From NCBI GenBank assembly GCA_963729365.1, contig CAVSNQ010000013.1, positions 310,001 through 374,000 on the forward strand: 64,000 bases of DNA, in the 5' to 3' direction. A model generated the notes under the pieces. That model did not search any database, was not told where the DNA came from, and saw only the letters and a program-made list of their open reading frames with translations. This DNA comes from JASHPR01 sp963729365 (GTDB lineage: Bacteria > Actinomycetota > Actinomycetes > Streptosporangiales > Streptosporangiaceae). The position numbers were made by a program, and so were the translations under genes. Positions within the stretch are counted from its first letter, which is position 1. Every line of letters starts with the position of its first letter. Positions 24,057-32,083 of the stretch are shown here, piece after piece.

Positions 24057-26740
24057 CGGCTGTCGGCGCCCCCAGATGATTCGGCGACGGCCGCGCGGCC
24101 CGCCTCGAGCCGGGCGACCGGGACCCGGAACGGAGAGCAGGACACGTAGTCAAGACCGACGCCGTGGAAGAAGTGGACGGAATCGGGGTCCCCGCCGTGC
24201 TCGCCGCACACGCCGAGCTCGAGTTCGGGCCGGGCCGCCCGGCCTTCTTCCACCGCGATCTTGATCATCCGGCCGATCCCGTCGGCGTCGATGGTCTCGA
24301 ACGGCGAGACGCCGAAGATGCCGAGCTCGATGTAGCGGCTGAAAAACGCGCCCTCCACGTCATCGCGGGAGAAGCCCCAGCCCATCTGGGTCAGGTCGTT
24401 GGTCCCGAACGAGAAGAACTCGGCGCTGGCCGCGATCTCGCCGGCGATCATGGCGGCCCGCGGCACCTCGATCATGGTGCCGATCAGCGTGTGCACGCTG
24501 GTGCCGGTTTCCTTGGCCACCTCGGCGAGCACCTTCTCGGCGTCCTCGCGGGCGATCTCCATCTCCTGCACCGACGCGGTCAGCGGGATCATGATCTCCG
24601 GCCGCGGGTCGCCGCCCGCCTGCTTACGATCGGCCGAGGCATGCGCGATCGCCCGGACCTGCATGTTGAACAGGCCGGGGATGACCAGGCCCAGCCGGAC
24701 GCCGCGCAGGCCGAGCATGGGATTCTGCTCATGCAGCCGGCGCACCGCGTCGAGCAGCTTGCGGTCCTTCTCGGTGACCTGGTCCCCGGCCAGCGCCACC
24801 TTGACCGATAGGTCGGTCAGGTCGGGCAGGAACTCGTGCAGCGGCGGGTCGATCAGCCGGATCACCACCGGCAGCCCGTCCATGGCGCTGAGGATCTCGA
24901 CGAAGTCGCCGCGCTGCAGCGGCTCCAGCGCGTCCAGCGCGGCCTGCCGCTCGCTGTCGTCACCGGCCAGGATCAGCCGCTCGACGAGCTGGCGGCGCTC
25001 GCCGAGGAACATGTGCTCGGTGCGGACCAGGCCGACGCCGCGCGCACCGAACCGGCGGGCGCGCGCGCAGTCGTCGCCGGTGTCGGCGTTGGCGTAGACG
25101 CCCAGGCGCCGCCTGGCGTCGGCGTGCGACATGATCCGGCTGACCGCGCTGACCAGTTCGTCGGACTCCGCGTCGAGGCTGCCCTCGAAGAACTCCACCA
25201 CTGGCGAGGCCATGACCGGCACCTCGCCCAGGTAGACGACGCCGGATGTGCCGTCGATGGAGATCACGTCACCCTCGCTGACAGTGATCCCGCCGGGTGC
25301 GGTGAACTTCCGGCCGGCCAGGTCGACCTCGAGCTCTTCGGCGCCGCAGACGCAGGTCTTGCCCATGCCGCGGGCGACCACGGCCGCGTGGCTCGTCTTG
25401 CCGCCGCGGCTGGTCAGGATGCCCTGGGCGGCGATCATCCCGTGCAGGTCGTCGGGGTTGGTCTCCCGGCGGACCAGGATGACCTCCTCCCCCGCCGCGG
25501 CCTGCTGCACGGCCTGCGCGGAGTCGAACACGGCCTTGCCGACCGCCGCCCCCGGCGAGGCGCTGACCCCCTTGGCGATCTTCTTGACCTCGCCGCTGGT
25601 GTCAAAGCGGGGGAACATCAGATGCGCCAGCTGATCCCCGGTCACCCGGTCCAGCGCCTCGTCCATGTCGATCAGGCCCTGGTCCACGAGCTGGATCGCG
25701 ATCCGGAACGCGGCCGCGGCGGTCCGCTTGCCGACCCGGGTCTGCAGCATCCACAGCTTGCTTCGCTCGATCGTGAACTCGATGTCGCACAGGTCCTTGT
25801 AGTGGTTCTCCAGGGTCTGCATGATGTCCATCAGCTCGGCGTACGACTTCGCGTCGATCCGCTCGAGGTCCTGCAGCGGCACGGTGTTGCGGATTCCGGC
25901 CACCACGTCCTCGCCCTGGGCGTTCTGCAGGTAGTCGCCGTAGACGCCCGGCTGGCCGCTGCCCGGGTCGCGGGTGAACGCCACGCCGGTGCCCGAGTCC
26001 ATGCCCAGGTTGCCGAACACCATCGCCACCACGTTGACCGCGGTGCCGAGGTCGGCCGGGATCCGCTCCTGGCGCCGGTACAGGATGGCCCGGTCGGCAT
26101 TCCAGGAATCGAAGACCGCGTTGACCGCGAGGTCCATCTGCTCGCGCGGATCCTGCGGGAAGTCGCGGCCGGTCTTGTCACGGACGATCCCCTTGAAGGT
26201 CTCCACCAGGTCGCGCAGGTCAGACGCGTCCAGGTCCAGGTCGTTCTTCGTGCCCTTGGCCTTCTTGGCGGCGTCGATCGCGTGCTCGAACTCCTCGCCG
26301 TCGATGTCGAGCACCGTCTTGCCGAACATCTGGATCAGCCGCCGGTAGGAGTCCCAGGCGAACCGCTCGCTGTCGGCTTGCTTGGCCAGGCCGTGCACGG
26401 ACTCATCGGACAGGCCGATGTTCAGTACCGTCTCCATCATCCCGGGCATGGAGAACTTGGCCCCGGACCGGACGCTGACCAGCAGCGGGTCGGCATGATC
26501 GCCGAGACGACGGCCGATCTTCTGCTCCAGCCGGGCCAGGTGCTCGTCGACCTCCGCGGCGAGGCCGGCGGGCACCGTGCCCTCGGCGAGGTAATAACGG
26601 CAGGCATCGGTGCTGATGATGAAGCCCGGCGGCACCGGCAGGCCCAGGTTGGTCATCTCGGCCAGGTTGGCGCCCTTGCCGCCGAGCAGGTCTTTCAGGT
26701 CCTTGTTACCTTCGGTGAAGTCATAGACAAGCTTCGGCAC
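24053..26740 (-). CDS. ppdK: Pyruvate, phosphate dikinase
   Basis: Interconverts pyruvate + ATP + Pi and PEP + AMP + PPi in the cytoplasm. Domain order is complete: N-terminal ATP-grasp (LLGGKGANLAEMTNLGLPVPPGF, SVRSGAKFSMPGMMETVLN), swivelling phosphohistidine domain (LTSRGGKTSHAAVVARGMG, catalytic His), and the TIM-barrel PEP domain (RTEHMFL, GTNDLTQM, GVCGEHGGDP with the catalytic Cys). I chose GTG 26740 (protein VPKLVYDF) because GAGGAG lies 8 nt upstream, giving 895 aa. It is followed by dgt with a 4-nt overlap. Confidence 0.96.
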   Translation of the reverse strand: MPKLVYDFTEGNKDLKDLLGGKGANLAEMTNLGLPVPPGFIISTDACRYYLAEGTVPAGLAAEVDEHLARLEQKIGRRLGDHADPLLVSVRSGAKFSMPGMMETVLNIGLSDESVHGLAKQADSERFAWDSYRRLIQMFGKTVLDIDGEEFEHAIDAAKKAKGTKNDLDLDASDLRDLVETFKGIVRDKTGRDFPQDPREQMDLAVNAVFDSWNADRAILYRRQERIPADLGTAVNVVAMVFGNLGMDSGTGVAFTRDPGSGQPGVYGDYLQNAQGEDVVAGIRNTVPLQDLERIDAKSYAELMDIMQTLENHYKDLCDIEFTIERSKLWMLQTRVGKRTAAAAFRIAIQLVDQGLIDMDEALDRVTGDQLAHLMFPRFDTSGEVKKIAKGVSASPGAAVGKAVFDSAQAVQQAAAGEEVILVRRETNPDDLHGMIAAQGILTSRGGKTSHAAVVARGMGKTCVCGAEELEVDLAGRKFTAPGGITVSEGDVISIDGTSGVVYLGEVPVMASPVVEFFEGSLDAESDELVSAVSRIMSHADARRRLGVYANADTGDDCARARRFGARGVGLVRTEHMFLGERRQLVERLILAGDDSERQAALDALEPLQRGDFVEILSAMDGLPVVIRLIDPPLHEFLPDLTDLSVKVALAGDQVTEKDRKLLDAVRRLHEQNPMLGLRGVRLGLVIPGLFNMQVRAIAHASADRKQAGGDPRPEIMIPLTASVQEMEIAREDAEKVLAEVAKETGTSVHTLIGTMIEVPRAAMIAGEIAASAEFFSFGTNDLTQMGWGFSRDDVEGAFFSRYIELGIFGVSPFETIDADGIGRMIKIAVEEGRAARPELELGVCGEHGGDPDSVHFFHGVGLDYVSCSPFRVPVARLEAGRAAVAESSGGADSR

Positions 26741-26904
26741 TGAACGCACTCCTCGTGGCGCCGCCAGTCCTGGCACGGCCGGTCGCCGTGGACGCTGGTC
26801 GGCGAAAGTGTTCTGCGGCCTCTCGGCCCCTCAGTTTGGACTCTACCGAGCATCGGAGACTGCCGTGGAACTGCGGGCCAGCCCGGGCCGTATAAAGCCT
26901 CGGC

Positions 26905-26935
26905 AGGCAACCCCCGGGCCTTCTCTACGTCTCTG
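26905..26935 (+). promoter_or_regulatory. ECF-type promoter of the sigma remnant
   Basis: AGGCAAC at 26905-26911 and TACGTCTCTG at 26926-26935, with 14 nt between. The ATG starts 14 nt after the T of TACGTC, so the expected transcription start falls on or next to the start codon (leaderless). The same two boxes with identical spacing precede the intact sigma gene at 27543. Confidence 0.6.
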
Positions 26936-26939
26936 GTAT

Positions 26940-27472
26940 ATGGAGCCAAAGCTGACGGTTGCCCAGGGGCCTGCGCGGTCTCAGGGCACTGATGCCCGGG
27001 CCGCCGTCACTGCCTTGTATCAGGCTCACGCCGTTGGGCTGATACGCCTCGCCGTCGTGATGCTCGGCGACCGCCCTGCGGCCGAGGACGTGGTTCAGGA
27101 CGCGTTCGCCGGGCTGTACCGCCGCTGGGACCGCCTCTCCGGCCAGGACCGCGCGCTCGGTTAGTCGGCACAGCCGACGGCTCGGCCGCGAGCCACGCCC
27201 CCAAGGGCTCCTCGCTGGCCTACTCCACGGCCACCGGCCAGCCGACCGTCCTCTATCCGGTATCGCCGCCCGGCCGCGCCCGCGCCACCGGCTGCGACAC
27301 GCCGATGTGGATCAGCAACACAGGCAGTGAAGTGCTAACGAGCTGCATTCAGGAGGTCAAGGCCACATCGCCGATCCGTTACACGGTGAACATCGTGCTG
27401 ATCAATCACGGCCGCGCCACCCTGCTCCCCCAGCTCGACGCCGCCACTGGGGAAGTCACCGCGTTCCCGTAG
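26940..27472 (+). pseudogene. Remnant: ECF sigma N-terminus fused to beta-propeller partner C-terminus
   Basis: ATG 26940 opens a sigma-70 region 2 (AAVTALYQAHAVGLIRL, GDRPAAEDVVQDAF, GLYRRWDRL) that ends at TAG 27162-27164 just where the paralogue at 27543 continues into YVRSSVLNGCRSALR. From about 27181 another frame reads SSLAYSTATGQPTVLY, CDTPMWISNTGSEVLTSC, stopping at 27470-27472; this matches the C-terminal end of the propeller segment at 29980 (EFSVRTGRAQVLY, CNDPLWMSDSGQQVLLAC). So an older copy of the sigma/partner pair has lost everything between the two points by internal deletion. The sigma part (74 aa) might still be expressed, as its promoter is intact. Confidence 0.75.
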
Positions 27473-27507
27473 GCCCCGTGACGTTCGCCATGTCCGCCGG
27501 GCTTGTG

Positions 27508-27538
27508 AGGCAGCGAAACGGCGAGCTATACGTCTCTG
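27508..27538 (+). promoter_or_regulatory. ECF-type promoter of the intact sigma gene
   Basis: AGGCAGC at 27508-27514 and TACGTCTCTG at 27529-27538, spacing identical to the copy at 26905. The CGTC core fits ECF -10 elements. The start codon lies 14 nt after the beginning of TACGTC, implying a leaderless mRNA and probable autoregulation. Confidence 0.65.
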
Positions 27539-27542
27539 AGTC

Positions 27543-28106
27543 ATGGGCATCCAATTTCGAGGCTCCACCGCAGGGCCCGCCGCACCGCGGCAGGCTCCTG
27601 GGTCCCGGCCGCCCGGCGGGGACGCGGAGACGGCCGTAACCGGCCTGTACGAAGCGCACGCGCTCGGGCTGGTCCGGCTGGCCTACGTGATGCTGGGTGA
27701 CCGGGCCACCGCCGAGGACGTCGTGCAGGAGGCGTTCGGCGGGCTGTACCGGCGGTGGAATCAGCTGTCGGACGCGGGCCGGGCCCTGCCGTACGTGCGC
27801 TCCTCGGTGCTGAACGGCTGCCGCTCGGCCCTGCGGCGCCGCCGGGTCCGGGGTATCGAGGCCGTGCACCAGCCGCCGGCGGTCTCGGCCGAGGCCGCGG
27901 CGCTGGTCAGCGAAGAGCGCCGAGAGGTCATGCGGGCGATCCGGCGACTGCCCGACCGCCAGCGGGAGGTGCTAGTGCTCCGCTACTACCTCGACGAATC
28001 CGAAGCCGAGATCGCCCGGGTCATGGGGATCAGCCCGAGCACCGTCCGGTCGACCATGTACCGGGCGCTCGCCGCGCTCGGCCGCTTCCTTGAGGAGACG
28101 CGATGA
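27543..28106 (+). CDS. ECF-family RNA polymerase sigma factor
   Basis: A 187-residue sigma factor with regions 2 and 4 only. Region 2: VTGLYEAHALGLVRLAYVML, GDRATAEDVVQEAF, GLYRRWNQL; then SSVLNGCRSALRRRR. Region 4: AIRRLPDRQREVLVLRYYLD, SEAEIARVMGISPSTVRSTM. Its promoter (27508-27538) appears ECF-dependent, suggesting that it drives its own transcription. The stop overlaps the start of the membrane-anchored partner gene by 4 nt, a usual sigma/regulator coupling. The signal it answers is unknown. Confidence 0.93.
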   Translation: MGIQFRGSTAGPAAPRQAPGSRPPGGDAETAVTGLYEAHALGLVRLAYVMLGDRATAEDVVQEAFGGLYRRWNQLSDAGRALPYVRSSVLNGCRSALRRRRVRGIEAVHQPPAVSAEAAALVSEERREVMRAIRRLPDRQREVLVLRYYLDESEAEIARVMGISPSTVRSTMYRALAALGRFLEETR

Positions 28107-29431
28107 ACACGTTGGAAGGCCGGATCCGGGCGGCCGCCATCCAGACGGCCGAGGAGATCGCCCCGGGCAGCCTCCCGCCGCTGTCCCTGCCCGGCCAAAG
28201 CCCTGCGGGCCACCGCACCAAAGCCGGCCGCAACGCAGAGGCCGCCGGCCGCAGCGCCCGCTGGCCGCGAGTACTCATCCCGATCGCGGCCGCCGCCTCG
28301 GTCATCGTCGTGGTCGGCGTCTCGCTGGCCGTCACCAGCGGCCGGATCGGCGGCGGCCCAGCCGTCTCGCGGGCCCAGACCGGCCAGTCGCGGACGCACG
28401 GGGAGCCGCAGATCGTCAGCGCCGCCGACCGCGCCGCGCTCGCCAGTGCGCCCGAGTTCTACGTCGCACTGACCCCCGGCTTCGCAGGCCGGAACAACCG
28501 AGCCCAGGTCCGGGCCACGGCCACCGGGGCGGTCCTGGCCACCATGGCCGCGCCCGCCCCGTACAACACATTCAACTGGGTGACCGCGGCTGCCGACGAC
28601 CGCACGTTCGTGCTCGCCGCCCAGGAATGGACGCCGATCCCGCCGGGAAACGCCGGCGGCGCGATCGAGAAGCGGGACGGCGAAACCCCGACGAAGTTCT
28701 TCGTGCTGCATCTGTCGCCGGCCGGCCGGACGGCCCGGCTCAGCGCCCTGCCCATCCCGGTCCAGCCCGGCAGCGTGTGGGTAGACGGCATCGCGCTGTC
28801 GCCCGACGGCAGCAAGCTCGCCATGGTCATCAACTCGAACGGGAGTGATCCGGATGTCAACCCGTCGATCGCCGTGTACACCGTGGCCACCGGCGCGAAA
28901 AAGCAGTGGGTGTGGCGGGGCGGCGCGTTCATCGGAAACAACAAGCCCCTGGGCTCACCGCTCTCCTGGACGACAGACGGGCAGACACTTGCATTCCAGA
29001 TCGTCCCGGCCAACGGGATCATCGAGGTCAGGCTGCTTGACACCGACGCGCCCGATGGCCCGATGCAGAGCCGGCTGGGCGTGGAGTGGAACCACGGGGA
29101 CGTGACCGGGGCCAACGGGGTGACGATCACCGGGGGCTCCGACCGGAGCCCCGCCAACTCCCTGGTGGGCTTCAACACCTTGATCACGCCGGACGGGGCC
29201 AAGATCGTCTGTCTGACTACGGGAACCACGGTGACGGGCGTCACCGAGTTCGACGCCAGTACCGCCCGGGTCGTGAGCGACACCTACCCGCAGGCCACGG
29301 ACGTGCTCTGGACGAACGCCAGCGGCAGCACGCTGATCGTCAGCAACCCGGGCACGGTGGGCGTGCTGACCGGAGGTCATTTCACGCCGCTGCCTGACGC
29401 GTCGGACGTCGGCATCATGTCGGCCTGGTAG
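28103..29431 (+). CDS. Membrane-anchored beta-propeller partner of the ECF sigma
   Basis: 442 aa. The N-terminus (residues 1-50) is cytoplasmic, MNTLEGRIRAAAIQTAEEIA; a single span VLIPIAAAASVIVVVGVSLAV follows at about 55-75. The large extracytoplasmic part has repeated propeller-like blades: GIALSPDGSKLAMVI, SWTTDGQTLAFQI, LITPDGAKIVCL and WTNASGSTLIVS. Translational coupling to the sigma gene and this layout suggest a sensor/anti-sigma role, although no ZAS zinc motif is visible, so that is inference. Downstream in the same frame, past the TAG at 29429, lies a piece of a second paralogue. Confidence 0.8.
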   Translation: MNTLEGRIRAAAIQTAEEIAPGSLPPLSLPGQSPAGHRTKAGRNAEAAGRSARWPRVLIPIAAAASVIVVVGVSLAVTSGRIGGGPAVSRAQTGQSRTHGEPQIVSAADRAALASAPEFYVALTPGFAGRNNRAQVRATATGAVLATMAAPAPYNTFNWVTAAADDRTFVLAAQEWTPIPPGNAGGAIEKRDGETPTKFFVLHLSPAGRTARLSALPIPVQPGSVWVDGIALSPDGSKLAMVINSNGSDPDVNPSIAVYTVATGAKKQWVWRGGAFIGNNKPLGSPLSWTTDGQTLAFQIVPANGIIEVRLLDTDAPDGPMQSRLGVEWNHGDVTGANGVTITGGSDRSPANSLVGFNTLITPDGAKIVCLTTGTTVTGVTEFDASTARVVSDTYPQATDVLWTNASGSTLIVSNPGTVGVLTGGHFTPLPDASDVGIMSAW

Positions 29432-29980
29432 CGGCAGGGGACGGTCCACATCCCGCCGCCGCACAACACATTGGCGGACGGCCGTACCCTGGCGCTCAAT
29501 TGGCTCGGTTTTGAGTCCGCCACGCCAGCGTCGCTGCGCCTGCTCGACACCGCCGCGACCGGATCCGATCTGCTCGCCGGCCGCGCCGTAGCGCCGCTGA
29601 ACCGCAGCGAGTTCAGCGACTTCACGATCAGCCCGGACGGGCAGATCCTGATCGGCATCGCGGATCACCCCAAGTCCCCCGCTGTGGTGCAGGGCCGCCC
29701 AGTCCCGCTGGGGTCGGCGATCGAGTTCTCGGTCCGGACCGGCCGTGCTCAGGTCCTGTACCAGCCGGCTGCGCTCAGCTCGACCGTGACCGGCACGTGC
29801 AACGACCCGCTGTGGATGAGCGACTCGGGCCAGCAGGTGCTGCTGGCCTGCACGCGGCCGCTCCAGGGGCGGTCGGGCGCGGTCGCCATGCAGGTCGTGC
29901 CGCTGGATCACCGCCGGGTCACCCGGCGGTTGCCCTGGCTGGCTGCGGCCGCCAACGAGCGGGTCGCGTTCGGCGGTTAG
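29432..29980 (+). pseudogene. Orphan C-terminal propeller segment of a paralogous partner protein
   Basis: Continues in phase after the TAG that ends the previous gene. It reads VHIPPPHNTLADGRTLALNW, LRLLDTAATG, FTISPDGQILIGIADH, then SAIEFSVRTGRAQVLYQP and CNDPLWMSDSGQQVLLAC, stopping at 29980. The block resembles the second half of the gene at 28103 and the remnant ending at 27472. It has no membrane segment of its own, no good start with a Shine-Dalgarno (a TTG/ATG near 29471 is weak), and so looks like the truncated tail of a tandem paralogue. Confidence 0.6.
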
Positions 29981-30068
29981 CCCGCCATCGCCGCGCGTCA
30001 GCGCTGGACCGGCTGGCCCGCGGCAATGGCGGGTCCGCCCGCGCCGGCCGCGGGCGGCGACGGCGTCC

Positions 30069-30962
30069 ATGTCAGACTCAGCCATGGACATGCCGAGCGG
30101 ACGAGTGATCGGGCTGCTGCATCCGGGTGAGATGGGAGCGGCCGTCGGGCAGTGCCTGACCGGCGCGGGATACACCGTGCTGTGGGCATCGGAGGGCCGG
30201 GGGCCGGAGACGGCGGCCCGGGCCCGGGCCGCCCGGCTGGCCGACGCGGGCACCGCCGCGGAGGTGGCCGACCGCGCCGACGTCATCTTCTCGGTCTGCC
30301 CGCCGCATGCCGCGCTCGACGTGGCCTGGGCGGTGCAGGGGTTCAGCGGGCTGTTCGTCGACGCGAACGCGATTTCACCGGCCACCGCCAGGGAGGTCGC
30401 GCTGATGGTGGAGGAGGGCGGGGCCACCTATATCGACGGCGGGATCATCGGCCTGCCCCCACCCGCCTCCCCTTCCCCCTCCACGCCCGGCAGCACCCGG
30501 CTGTACCTTTCCGGTGGCGAGGCTGACGCAGTCCGCGGGCTGTTCGACGGCACCACCTTGGAGGCGCGGGCCATCGACAGCGGCATCTGGTCGGCGTCCG
30601 CGGTCAAGATGGCCTACGCGGCGTGGACCAAGGGCACGGCGGCCCTGCTGCTGGCCGCGCGGGCGCTGGCCAGAGCCGAGGGCGTGGAGGGCGCGCTGCT
30701 CGCCGAGTGGGCCCTGTCGCAGCCCGCGCTGGCCGACCGGTCCCGCGGCGCGGCAGCGTCGGCGACCACGAAGGGCTGGCGCTGGGTGGCCGAGATGGAG
30801 GAGATCGCGGCCAGCATGGCGGCGGCGGGCCTGCCGGACGGGTTCCATCAGGCCGCCGCCGAGATCTTCCGCCGCTCGCCGCGGGCCGAGCCCGGCGCGG
30901 TCACTGACAAGACCGTCGATGAGGTGCTCGCGGCCATCACCGGGGACGGAATACGCGGGTAG
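30069..30962 (+). CDS. NAD(P)-dependent oxidoreductase, 6-phosphogluconate dehydrogenase-like (DUF1932)
   Basis: 297 aa beta-hydroxyacid dehydrogenase-like enzyme. N-terminal Rossmann motif GLLHPGEMGAAVGQCL, then VIFSVCPPHAA and FVDANAISP, where the second aspect of the cofactor/substrate pocket lies; YIDGGIIGLPP follows. The C-terminal all-helical DUF1932 domain contains SASAVKMAYAAWTKGTAALL, with the catalytic-position Lys in VKMAYA. Substrate unknown. It stands alone; a 13-bp tandem repeat follows its stop. Confidence 0.88.
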   Translation: MSDSAMDMPSGRVIGLLHPGEMGAAVGQCLTGAGYTVLWASEGRGPETAARARAARLADAGTAAEVADRADVIFSVCPPHAALDVAWAVQGFSGLFVDANAISPATAREVALMVEEGGATYIDGGIIGLPPPASPSPSTPGSTRLYLSGGEADAVRGLFDGTTLEARAIDSGIWSASAVKMAYAAWTKGTAALLLAARALARAEGVEGALLAEWALSQPALADRSRGAAASATTKGWRWVAEMEEIAASMAAAGLPDGFHQAAAEIFRRSPRAEPGAVTDKTVDEVLAAITGDGIRG

Positions 30963-30989
30963 CCGTCCTGCAGCGGCTGCGCCGGGCGG

Positions 30990-31069
30990 CCTCAGCCGGT
31001 GGCCTCAGCCGGTGGCCTCAGCCGGTGGCCTTAGCCGACTGGTCTCAGCCGCTGGTCTCGGATGGCTGG
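30990..31069. repeat. Degenerate 13-bp tandem repeat
   Basis: Unit CCTCAGCCGGTGG is perfectly repeated three times (30990-31028) and continues as three degenerate 13-14 bp copies to 31069. It fills the gap between two convergent genes and slightly precedes the permease stop at 31071. Confidence 0.8.
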
Positions 31070-31070
31070 C

Positions 31071-32006
31071 TCAGCCGCGGCGGCTCGGGTCGGCCAGCAG
31101 CAGCAGCCCGCGCAGGCAGGCGTCCAGGATCAGGGCGATCACCGCGATGCAGATGATCCCGGAGAGGACGAGGCCGGTGTTGAGGTAGTCACCCGCCTGC
31201 GAGATCAGGTAGCCGAGGCCGCTGGTGGCCGCGATGAGCTCGGCGGCAACGATGCTGGTCCAGGCGCCGGCCATGGAGATGCGCATCCCGGTCAGGATGC
31301 CGGGCAGGGCAGACCGCAGGTGCACGTGCAGCAGGGTGTAGAGGCGGGACGCGCCGAGCGTCCGGGCGCACAGCAGCAGGTCCTGCGGCACCTCGTCGAG
31401 CGCGGCGATGCTGGCCACGGCCATGATCGGGGTGACCCCGATGATGATCAGGACCACTTTCGGCAGTTCCCCAATGCCGAACCAGATGATGAACAGCGGG
31501 ATGAAGGCCAGTGGGGGCAGCGGACGGAGCACCTCGATCACCGGGTCGATCAGGTGCCGTACCACGCGGGAGGCCGACATGGCCGCGCCCAGGGTCACCC
31601 CGGCGACGACGCCGACCGCGAAGCCGACCAGGATGCGGCGCAGGCTGGTGAGCGCGTCGTACCACAGCGGCGAGCCCTGCGACGGGTACGGCCGGCCAAA
31701 GTAGTGCGCGAACGTCTGGACGGTCTGGGTGACCGACGGCAGGAACACCGGGTCCCTGATGAGCGTCGCGGCGATCTGCCACACCACGGCGAGGCCGATG
31801 AGGCCGGCCGCCCCCGTGGCCAGGCGGCGGGTGCGCGCCCGCCGCCTGGCCCGCCGGTAGGTGGCCAGGTCGTCACGGTCAGCGCGCTCGCCGAGTTCGG
31901 TGAGCTCTTGATCCCCTTCCCCGCCGCCCCCGGGCAGGAAGGCTTCGTCGACACGGAGGCGATCCTCGACGGTCCCGCCGAAACCCCGGGGCTGCCAGCC
32001 TGCCAT
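31071..32006 (-). CDS. ABC transporter permease, taurine/sulfonate/nitrate type
   Basis: BPD_transp_1 permease of the SsuC/TauC group: about six membrane spans starting at residue ~63, and the EAA loop where it contacts the ATPase, EVPQDLLLCARTLGASRLYT. Residues 1-60 form a charged cytoplasmic extension (ELGERADRDDLATYRRARRR). It is the last gene of a minus-strand operon with dioxygenase, binding protein and ATPase genes, consistent with uptake of an organosulfonate. Specificity among taurine, alkanesulfonate or nitrate cannot be read from the sequence; the TauD-like neighbour favours a sulfonate. Confidence 0.9.
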   Translation of the reverse strand: MAGWQPRGFGGTVEDRLRVDEAFLPGGGGEGDQELTELGERADRDDLATYRRARRRARTRRLATGAAGLIGLAVVWQIAATLIRDPVFLPSVTQTVQTFAHYFGRPYPSQGSPLWYDALTSLRRILVGFAVGVVAGVTLGAAMSASRVVRHLIDPVIEVLRPLPPLAFIPLFIIWFGIGELPKVVLIIIGVTPIMAVASIAALDEVPQDLLLCARTLGASRLYTLLHVHLRSALPGILTGMRISMAGAWTSIVAAELIAATSGLGYLISQAGDYLNTGLVLSGIICIAVIALILDACLRGLLLLADPSRRG

Positions 32007-32083
32007 GCTGCACGCTCCTCACGAAAACTCAAGGGCCGCACCTGCGGCCGGGCCTGCGTCTGGCGGCCCTCCGCCGACGTGGC

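Noticed and set aside
24836..26743. 635-codon open frame on the + strand
   Set aside because: It is antisense to ppdK, whose domains are unmistakable. The translation is His/Val/Arg-rich without domains, a GC-rich shadow.
29429..29431. Programmed stop-codon readthrough producing a longer partner protein
   Set aside because: The extension repeats the end of the same protein family rather than completing a domain, so a truncated tandem paralogue explains it better. I kept it as a finding to be tested.
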